Shown: in pieces, positions 7,621 to 13,342 of the stretch
Layout: each line of letters starts with the position of its first letter
How positions within the stretch are numbered: position 1 is the first letter of the stretch
NCBI GenBank assembly: GCA_021828345.1
Contig: JAJZJI010000024.1
Coordinates: forward strand, 1-14,884
Length of the DNA: 14,884 bases
Reading direction: 5' to 3'
Source of the DNA: Microcaldota archaeon
Lineage (GTDB): Archaea; Micrarchaeota; Micrarchaeia; Micrarchaeales; Micrarchaeaceae
Made by a program: the position numbers and the translations under genes
The notes under the pieces: generated by a model
Told to the model about the DNA's origin: nothing
The model's database searches: none
Seen by the model: the letters and a program-made list of their open reading frames with translations, nothing else

Positions 7621-9066
7621 TTAGCCCTTTGCAACACCTATAGGTATCATTTTTGCTACTATATTTGATATTTTTGCCCCAGCTATACTCGCCACCACAT
7701 CATCCACATTCTTGTAAGCCTCCATTGCCTCCTCGCTTATTAATTTTCTGCTTCTTACCCTTATTGTAATATCCTTCTCCTCCAATTGCTTAAATGTTTT
7801 TGACATAGGTATCTCGCGTATAGCTTGATGCCTAGACATTAATCTTCCAGAGCCATGGCAGGATGAACCAAATGTCTCATCCATAGCTTCAGACCTTCCT
7901 GCAAGCACATAGCTTGAAGTGCCCATACTGCCAGGGATTATAACAGGCTGCCCATATGGTCTATATATCTTAGGTATATGCATAGAACCAGGACCAAATG
8001 CTCTTGTAGCACCTTTTCTATGTACCATTAAATTCATGCGCTTACCATCTACCATATGCTCCTCTTTTTTTGCTATATTATGCGCAACATCATATAATAA
8101 TTCCATTCCGAGCGAATCTGCGCTCTTGCCAAATACAGAGCTAAAGCTCTTTCTTATCGAGTCTGTCATTATCTGCCTATTGGCAAATGCAAAATTCACT
8201 GCAGATAACATTGATGCGAGGTATTCATCAGCCTCTTTTGAACCGAGCTTAGCATATGCTAATTCGGGATCTGGCAGATCTATATGCTCCTTTTTCTGAT
8301 AGTCGGATAATTTTTCTAGATAATCGCTACATATCTGATGACCAAAACCTCTAGAACCGCTATGCAACATTATTACAATTTGATCTTTTTCTAAACCGAA
8401 TGCTTTTGCGAGCGTACCATCAAATATTTCCTCTACGCGTTGTACTTCAAGAAAATGATTCCCAGCTCCAAGCGTACCTAATTGATTTTTACCCCTATCC
8501 ATTGCCTGCTTACTTACTTTTGAAGGATTTGCACCCTTTATGCAACCATTCTCCTCTATGCGTTCTACATCATTATTAAATCCATATCCTTTATCTATTA
8601 CATATGGAACGCCCTCAAGAGCTATGCGTTCTAAATCCTTTTGTGAAAAACCTATACTCAATTTACTGCCTACTCCGCTTGGCACATTCTTAAATAACGA
8701 ATCCATTAGCATATTTATTTTTGGATGTACCTCCTTAAAAGTAAGATTTGTCTTTATGAGCCTCACGCCACAATTTATGTCAAATCCTATCGCTCCTGGG
8801 GATACAATTCCATTATCAGCATCGAATGCTGCAACACCACCCACCGGAAATCCGTATCCTTCATGTCCATCAGGCATAACAAGCATATTCTTTACTATCG
8901 ATGGCAGTTTTGATGCATTAATTGCCTGCATTAGCGTTCGATCCTTTTTTACGTTGACTATTAAATTGTCATTAGAATAAATGCGCACCGGCACACGCAT
9001 GCCCTTATTTTTATCCATCTCTATCTCGTATGTATTACTCTTAATCTTTTTTATATCAAAATCCAT
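7621..9066 (-). CDS. rtcB: RNA-splicing ligase RtcB
   Basis: GTP- and Mn-dependent ligase joining 2',3'-cyclic phosphate and 5'-OH RNA ends, the tRNA exon ligase of archaea. With the ATG at 9066 it has 481 residues, the length of Pyrococcus RtcB, and the key residues fall within one position of the Pyrococcus numbering: D96 and C99 in GFDINCGVR, N203/H204 in GAGNHF, H235 in MLHSGSRGFGH, H329 in AHNI, and H404 (the guanylylated histidine) in SSCHGSGR. It ends in PIGVAKG. The longest reading frame would start at GTG 9075, adding three residues; the ATG is preferred on length and alignment. There is no intein, although some archaeal RtcB genes carry one. A possible TATA box (TTATAA, about 9128-9133) lies upstream. 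It is convergent with the gene at 7121. The intron-bearing tRNA at 11862-11964 is a direct candidate substrate. Confidence 0.97.
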   Translation of the reverse strand: MDFDIKKIKSNTYEIEMDKNKGMRVPVRIYSNDNLIVNVKKDRTLMQAINASKLPSIVKNMLVMPDGHEGYGFPVGGVAAFDADNGIVSPGAIGFDINCGVRLIKTNLTFKEVHPKINMLMDSLFKNVPSGVGSKLSIGFSQKDLERIALEGVPYVIDKGYGFNNDVERIEENGCIKGANPSKVSKQAMDRGKNQLGTLGAGNHFLEVQRVEEIFDGTLAKAFGLEKDQIVIMLHSGSRGFGHQICSDYLEKLSDYQKKEHIDLPDPELAYAKLGSKEADEYLASMLSAVNFAFANRQIMTDSIRKSFSSVFGKSADSLGMELLYDVAHNIAKKEEHMVDGKRMNLMVHRKGATRAFGPGSMHIPKIYRPYGQPVIIPGSMGTSSYVLAGRSEAMDETFGSSCHGSGRLMSRHQAIREIPMSKTFKQLEEKDITIRVRSRKLISEEAMEAYKNVDDVVASIAGAKISNIVAKMIPIGVAKG

Positions 9067-9213
9067 CCAAACCACTTACATCAAATTAATTGTTTATTAG
9101 TTACTTACTATTTTGACTAGATACCATTATAACTTTATCTTGAAATTTGATAATTGCGTAAAAAATAGAACCCGCATTAAAATTGAAATTAGTAGAATTA
9201 TATTAGTATATGG
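9067..9213. other. Intergenic region upstream of rtcB
   Basis: About 147 bases between two minus-strand genes, AT-rich. A weak TATA-like GTTATAAT on the minus strand near 9126-9133 could drive rtcB with a leader of roughly 35 nt. TTTGATGT on the minus strand near 9080 resembles a C box, but no matching D box or guide was found, so no small RNA is called. Nothing else is recognisable. Confidence 0.3.
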
Positions 9214-9981
9214 TTAATCAATTTGCATTGGAGCTTTTGTACTGCTTGAAACAAAATTTATATTATTGCCATTGTTTCGAAGATATCTTCGGTGTATTTT
9301 ATATTCAGGTATTATACTATAAACAATATCCCAGAACCTTTTCGAATGATTACTAACTTTTGTATGTGCAAGCTCATGAACAAGAACATAATTAATTACA
9401 TCATTTGGTAGATAAAGCAGCTTTGTATTTATTGTTATGCGCTTTGTTCTTTTAGAATAAGAACCCCAACTAGTCTGTTTGTATCTTAGTTTTATATCAC
9501 GTATTTCAGACTTGAAATGTGCATCATTAATCATATATATTCTGGATTTTATTGTGGGTAGAAGATATTTTGAAATGCCTAAAAAGACCATCTTGTTTGA
9601 TAGTGATTTTATCTTGGCCTCATTTAGACTTTTAGGCAATTTCACCATTATATTATTATGTTGCTTTTTTATCAATGCAGATGGGTTTTTATTTTCAGAA
9701 CGTACTATTGATATATTTAAATTAATGCCAAGAGGCGATGTTATATCGCCATCTTTAAAATAAATTGTATTTTGCTCTATTAATTTAGGATCTTTTAGTA
9801 CACGCGAGCTGAATCTCGTACATAATTTATTTGTTATTTCCTTTGCATCATGCTCTGATAAGCGTTTTGGTAATTTTATTGTTATTACACCATCATTAAA
9901 TTTAAGATAGCAGTTTCGTATATTACACCGTGTTATATTAACAGGTATATTCATACCATTTATACTTATTTGATCAACCAT
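9214..9981 (-). CDS. YgjP/DUF45-family zinc metallopeptidase (HELAH)
   Basis: 255 residues from ATG 9981. The C-terminal part is the YgjP-type domain: SWGSYS (171-176; compare RWGSCS), TINTKLLYLPNDVINYVLVHELAH and then NHSKRFW. The zinc ligands are H202 and H206 of HELAH plus H212 in NHSKRFW, with E203 as catalytic base. This family (DUF45, related to the WLM/SprT metallopeptidases) is widespread and its substrates are mostly unknown. The N-terminal 150 residues contain two similar beta-rich stretches around ITIKLPKRL and IMVKLPKSL, so the N-terminal module looks internally repeated. A TATA box TTATATAG (minus, 10005-10012) is centred 27 nt before ATG 9981, predicting a leaderless transcript; GTG 9987 in the same frame is less likely. 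It is divergent from the 598-residue gene. Confidence 0.88.
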   Translation of the reverse strand: MVDQISINGMNIPVNITRCNIRNCYLKFNDGVITIKLPKRLSEHDAKEITNKLCTRFSSRVLKDPKLIEQNTIYFKDGDITSPLGINLNISIVRSENKNPSALIKKQHNNIMVKLPKSLNEAKIKSLSNKMVFLGISKYLLPTIKSRIYMINDAHFKSEIRDIKLRYKQTSWGSYSKRTKRITINTKLLYLPNDVINYVLVHELAHTKVSNHSKRFWDIVYSIIPEYKIHRRYLRNNGNNINFVSSSTKAPMQID

Positions 9982-10047
9982 AAACACACATTATGCATAG
10001 AAATCTATATAACAATATATTTATATTTGGAGGATTATAAGAGCACT
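9982..10047. promoter_or_regulatory. Back-to-back leaderless promoters
   Basis: 66 bases separating divergent starts. On the minus strand TTATATAG (10005-10012) is centred about 27 nt from ATG 9981. On the plus strand TTTATATTTGG (about 10019-10029) is centred about 26 nt from ATG 10048. Both spacings predict transcription beginning at the start codons. A GGAGG at 10029-10033 lies 14 nt before ATG 10048, too far for normal ribosome binding. Confidence 0.5.
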
Positions 10048-11844
10048 ATGAATAAAAGTCTATTATTGAAAACAGATTCGGGTAATTTGATATACCCACC
10101 AAACCAAATAATAGCGATAGCTTCAGATAGGCAAATAACACAGTATAGATTTGCTGATGAACTTAAAGTAGGAGATGTAGTTTATGTTAGTAAAACAATT
10201 GCTGAATTAGATTTAGATAAACACATAAAACCAACACTCTGGGCAACTTCAAATACATATAGAAATGATTGGGCTATAGTTTATAATGGAACACCCATGG
10301 GTGAACATAGAACAAAATTATCCTGTTATTTAGAGCCTCTAATAGGCATATCACATAATGAACATACAAATGTGATTGATCTCATTTATAATATTTTAGA
10401 TACGGATATTAGATTGACAGATGTAACGTATCATAGGTCTACAATAAAAAAATGGTTTGAGAATAAGACAATGTTCCCATTAAAACCATTAGTATTAGAG
10501 GTAATTTCTGAGCGCTTTGAGATGCTGGATTTATATATGTGGAGCAAATCTTTATCGGAAAATCCAGAGAGTATAAGACGCATACGTGCAGTGCATAGCG
10601 GTATAATGAATGCCATAGCAATGCCGAAAAACAAAGAGGACGAATCACTTGCGGATCATAATATAGAAATGCTCCATTCAAATGAGAGTACTACAAAAAT
10701 TGCCAATATAAAAGAGTTGATGCATCTAGTGCGATCTCATTATGATAAGGAATTTGATGAATTTGTAGAACCAACAAGAATTGTTGGAATAGAACCTGTA
10801 GAAATGAATATGCCCGTTGAGATTGATATTAGAAGTAGTCATTTGGAATCTCAAACCCCTAAAAAAATTATTGGATACTCCTCTAGGGATGTCGCAAAAA
10901 AATCCATGATCTTAAATACTTATAGCGGGGTTGGACGCGAAGAAGAGATATCAAGAGCTATGCTTGAGAGAAAGCAAATATTTACTGAGATGATTCCAAT
11001 TCTTGGGGATTTAACGTTTAAATTCTTCGATGAAAACATTGAAACCATTAAAAGATGGTCTTCAACTACAGTTGGACGAAACGGATGTAGAATTGATCCT
11101 AGAATTTTCCCCATAAAAGAATGTGATTTAATTGCAAAACGAAGTATAGACATACTTTTAATGGAATATGGAACCGGTAGAAAAATAGGCCCAGCTCATT
11201 ATGTACCATGGACTCGTTTGGAGAAAGATCGAAAGTATTTTGAGATTTTTTTTAAATTTGTACAGAATGCAGCTAGAAATGATTTAGATTATGATGAATT
11301 ACATAGACTTGGAGTAAAGGAGTATAATAGTGATATTCATTTCATGAAAAAAGTGTATAATAAGTCCATTTTATTGCAAAATGCCATAAGCTGCGATGAG
11401 TTTATATCACATTACTCTGTATTTAACTTTGATAGCTTATTTGGATTGGATGAAAATTTAAATGAAGTAACGACAGGGCAATTAAAAACTATGGTAAAAA
11501 ATATTACAGTGTACCTAAACTTTACAGATAAATTTATTCGTGAACTATACGCTAAAATAAAAAAGAGCTTTGATGATAACAAATTATTTGAACGTTTAGA
11601 TAACACAAGTTCTTCCATACCAGAAGTACTAAAAGTATTACAGATTGCAGTATTGCAGGATTACGCTGAACAGCTTACGCAACATATGTATGGGCTTGGA
11701 CCAGAGCATTTTTTTACAAGAGACTTCCTTGCTGAGATAAAAAGATATTATAAAAAACAGGATTCGCTTAAAGATATTAAGAATGCATTAATAAAAATGA
11801 AATTAAACACAAATACTTCTCCAGATATGATGGATATCGACTAA
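10048..11844 (+). CDS. Hypothetical protein, 598 residues, family not recognised
   Basis: I do not recognise this protein. The reading frame is open from 9970 (TTG), but ATG 10048 fits a leaderless transcript and avoids overlap with the divergent gene, giving 598 residues. There is no signal peptide or membrane segment. Residues 1-50 look beta-rich, ending FADELKVGDVVYVSK (35-49), superficially like the LxxGD turn of Hint/intein domains but with no nucleophilic Cys or Ser start. Residues 118-160 (TIKKWFENK at 132-140, then a helix ending SERFEML) could be a helix-turn-helix. A charged linker (about 195-270) is followed by a helical C-terminal half with GRNGCRIDPRIFP, EYGTGRKIGPAHYVPWTR and LGPEHFFTRDF, conserved-looking but unassigned. 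The tail DMMDID is acidic. It sits alone on the plus strand between a peptidase gene and tRNA-Ala, with base composition like its neighbours. A DNA-binding or nucleic-acid role is only a guess. Confidence 0.75.
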   Translation: MNKSLLLKTDSGNLIYPPNQIIAIASDRQITQYRFADELKVGDVVYVSKTIAELDLDKHIKPTLWATSNTYRNDWAIVYNGTPMGEHRTKLSCYLEPLIGISHNEHTNVIDLIYNILDTDIRLTDVTYHRSTIKKWFENKTMFPLKPLVLEVISERFEMLDLYMWSKSLSENPESIRRIRAVHSGIMNAIAMPKNKEDESLADHNIEMLHSNESTTKIANIKELMHLVRSHYDKEFDEFVEPTRIVGIEPVEMNMPVEIDIRSSHLESQTPKKIIGYSSRDVAKKSMILNTYSGVGREEEISRAMLERKQIFTEMIPILGDLTFKFFDENIETIKRWSSTTVGRNGCRIDPRIFPIKECDLIAKRSIDILLMEYGTGRKIGPAHYVPWTRLEKDRKYFEIFFKFVQNAARNDLDYDELHRLGVKEYNSDIHFMKKVYNKSILLQNAISCDEFISHYSVFNFDSLFGLDENLNEVTTGQLKTMVKNITVYLNFTDKFIRELYAKIKKSFDDNKLFERLDNTSSSIPEVLKVLQIAVLQDYAEQLTQHMYGLGPEHFFTRDFLAEIKRYYKKQDSLKDIKNALIKMKLNTNTSPDMMDID

Positions 11845-11861
11845 GCATGATAAATAAAATA

Positions 11862-11964
11862 TGGACTTCGCGGGATTTTCACATATGCCCATTTAAGGAC
11901 GTATGATTTGAACCCGCAACCTCCTGCATGCCATGCAGGCGCGCTACCGTTGCGCCAGAAGCCC
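11862..11964 (-). tRNA. tRNA-Ala (anticodon GGC) with a 31-nt intron in the T loop
   Basis: Read on the minus strand from 11964. Acceptor GGGCTTC (11964-11958) pairs with GAAGTCC (11869-11863), leaving the G3-U70 wobble pair that identifies alanine tRNA; A73 is at 11862 and CCA is not encoded. D stem GCGC/GCGC (11955-11952, 11944-11941) encloses loop AACGGTA. Anticodon stem CCTGC/GCAGG (11939-11935, 11927-11923) encloses loop ATGGCAT with anticodon GGC (11932-11930). The variable loop is AGGTT. T stem GCGGG (11917-11913) does not pair with the bases right after TTCAAAT, but pairs perfectly with CCCGC at 11874-11870 once 31 nt are removed. The spliced tRNA has 72 nt. A TATA-like box lies at 11991-11998, and the T-rich ATTTTATTTATC follows the 3' end. 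Confidence 0.92.
11876..11906 (-). other. tRNA intron at position 59/60 with canonical bulge-helix-bulge
   Basis: The pre-tRNA folds as exon helix GCGGG/CCCGC, central 4-bp helix TTCA (11912-11909) with TGAA (11881-11878), two 3-nt bulges, both AAT (11908-11906 and 11877-11875), and intron helix CATA/TATG. This is the full helix-bulge-helix-bulge-helix motif cut by archaeal tRNA endonuclease. Cutting after the second bulge base gives an intron from 11906 to 11876, between A59 and T60. Inside it, GTCC and GGGC pair around loop TTAAAT beyond a C-A mismatch. The AAT repeat makes the exact cut ambiguous from sequence, but the spliced product is the same. Confidence 0.88.
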
Positions 11965-11990
11965 ATTAGAAGTAGTTATGCAGCCCTCTC

Positions 11991-11998
11991 TTTTATTA
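11991..11998 (-). promoter_or_regulatory. Putative TATA box of tRNA-Ala
   Basis: TAATAAAA on the minus strand, centred about 30 nt before the first tRNA base, which would start transcription a few bases upstream of the mature 5' end. It lies in the loop of a 6-bp inverted repeat (TGCAGC 11979-11984, GCTGCA 12003-12008). The evidence is spacing and composition only. Confidence 0.4.
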
Positions 11999-12028
11999 CT
12001 TTGCTGCAAATGCATCTTTTCAAAATAC

Positions 12029-12253
12029 TTAAGCAGGAGATATGAATATAATATTGCCCCCTCTTAGAAGTATTGTTCCGAGCTTTGATTTTAATTCCCC
12101 GTCACTTAACTCCTCTGCCTCTTCGAGAACTATATTCATATGGGCATCAAATGATGACATCTTGCCGCGTATGCTAAGTCCGTTCTTTAGTCTTATGAAA
12201 ACTTTCTGTCCGATTACCTTGTTCAAAAGGTCAAAAGGTCTCTCTTGTTGCAT
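12029..12253 (-). CDS. Archaeal Sm-like (LSm) RNA-binding protein
   Basis: A complete 74-residue Sm-fold protein. The Sm1 motif spans about 13-45, with IRLKNGLSIRG and FDAHMNIVL (D36, N40 for uridine binding). The Sm2 motif is ILLRGGNIIFIS (61-72), with RGGN where RGDN or RGNN is commoner. Such proteins form six- or seven-membered rings that bind U-rich RNA and associate with small RNAs and tRNA processing. GGTG sits 6 nt before the ATG at 12253. The gene starts shortly after the rpoA2 stop (12269), so it probably belongs to the RNA polymerase transcript; tRNA-Ala follows on the same strand. Confidence 0.94.
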   Translation of the reverse strand: MQQERPFDLLNKVIGQKVFIRLKNGLSIRGKMSSFDAHMNIVLEEAEELSDGELKSKLGTILLRGGNIIFISPA

Positions 12254-12268
12254 TTATACACCAAATAA

Positions 12269-13333
12269 TTATTCTTTTTTACCGCTCTTTGCGCTTATCT
12301 TTTTAAGCTCCTCCTTCTTTATTCCTAAACGCACTACACCAGTACCTACATTTATCTGTTTGCCTATTAGTATATTTTCGGCAACGCCAGAGAGCGGATC
12401 GGTCTCACCAAATACGCACGCATTTATAAAATGCTTTACAGTTTCTTCGTATGCTGCGCGGGCAAATACAGAGTTCTTACTGCCTATAACGCCATGCCTT
12501 CCTATACTCTTTATATTACCATAAAATGTCATCGTATCAGCAACCATACCTGAATGTCTAACGCTAACAGTTATTCCGTTTGTACGTATGGTATCATCAA
12601 GCTCGCGCAGTATTGTATTTCTTGCCGCCTCTATACCAAAGACACGCATGACCTCAAATGGATCATTACAATATATTCTATCCTTATCAATTCCGTCAAT
12701 ATCTATTATACCTGAGATGTTATTACTTGTAGCAACAAGATAAAATGAGCCATCCTCTGTCTGATCTATTGTTACCTTTCCTATACCCTCTATTCCGGAG
12801 ATTGCCATATTTCTTATGTTTATAAAGCGAACACGCATATCCCTAATGCTTCTTTCAACTCCCCTTAACTTTGTTATCTTTATTGTTATCATATGATTTT
12901 CATTAGAGACTTCTATGCCCTCTAATTTTGATAGTCTACCATAAACCTCACGCTCCGTTAGACTATAATTTTCTAGTTTCTCCTTTTTTAATGTTATAGA
13001 CATTGATGCATTTTTGAAGTTCTCTTCACTCTTCTCCAAAACGTCGCGCAGCTTTACCTCCTCTAATTTTCGCTTGAGTTCTACTACCTTTTCAAACTTT
13101 TTAAGATCACTCTTTTGAGGCCATATACGCATGAGCGGCTCTTTAGGACTCTTTCTTGCATCCACAAGCTCTATTATTCTTGGAAGACCGACAACGGTAA
13201 GATTGGACTTTACTCCTGCCTGGTGGAATGCCTTAAGTACCATCTGTGTTCCAGGCTCGCCTATCGATTGTGCTGCTATTGTCCCTACAGCCTCTCCCGG
13301 CGCGACTCTAAAATTATTTTTATTTTCTGACAT
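12269..13333 (-). CDS. rpoA2: DNA-directed RNA polymerase subunit A''
   Basis: The C-terminal part of the archaeal RNA polymerase largest subunit (homologous to the end of bacterial beta' and eukaryotic Rpb1), 354 residues. [19 protein letters not shown] (12-30) leads into the trigger loop [13 protein letters not shown], which keeps the catalytic His but differs from the usual QMTLRTFHYAGV-like sequence at several positions. [13 protein letters not shown] (about 50-62) is typical, and the C-terminal half has [24 protein letters not shown] and [10 protein letters not shown], the clamp-closing cleft region. The start is ATG 13333: GGTG at 13340-13343 is 6 nt upstream, whereas the longer GTG start at 13342 would lie inside that ribosome site. 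The upstream rpoA1 stop is 9 nt away, so A' and A'' are co-transcribed. Confidence 0.96.
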   Translation of the reverse strand: MSENKNNFRVAPGEAVGTIAAQSIGEPGTQMVLKAFHQAGVKSNLTVVGLPRIIELVDARKSPKEPLMRIWPQKSDLKKFEKVVELKRKLEEVKLRDVLEKSEENFKNASMSITLKKEKLENYSLTEREVYGRLSKLEGIEVSNENHMITIKITKLRGVERSIRDMRVRFINIRNMAISGIEGIGKVTIDQTEDGSFYLVATSNNISGIIDIDGIDKDRIYCNDPFEVMRVFGIEAARNTILRELDDTIRTNGITVSVRHSGMVADTMTFYGNIKSIGRHGVIGSKNSVFARAAYEETVKHFINACVFGETDPLSGVAENILIGKQINVGTGVVRLGIKKEELKKISAKSGKKE

Positions 13334-13342
13334 AATAAACAC

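Noticed and set aside
8540..8980. 146-codon open frame on the plus strand
   Set aside because: It lies entirely antisense to the conserved core of rtcB.
7621..9066. Intein within RtcB
   Set aside because: The protein has the standard 481-residue length and all conserved blocks are contiguous.
9067..9213. Possible C/D box small RNA upstream of rtcB
   Set aside because: One weak C-box-like TGATG was seen, but there is no paired D box, no C'/D' pair and no guide that could be supported.
9970..10047. N-terminal extension of the 598-residue protein from TTG 9970
   Set aside because: It overlaps the divergent metallopeptidase gene and both TATA boxes, encodes a non-conserved Ile/Tyr-rich stretch, and ATG 10048 fits the promoter spacing.
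11862..11964. Degenerate tRNA pseudogene (the first impression from the mismatched T stem)
   Set aside because: All stems become perfect once the 31-nt BHB intron is removed, and the G3-U70 pair and GGC anticodon are intact.
12042..12524. 160-codon open frame on the plus strand
   Set aside because: It is a shadow of the Sm-like and rpoA2 genes, with no homology signal and a hydrophobic, Ser/Phe-rich composition typical of antisense frames.
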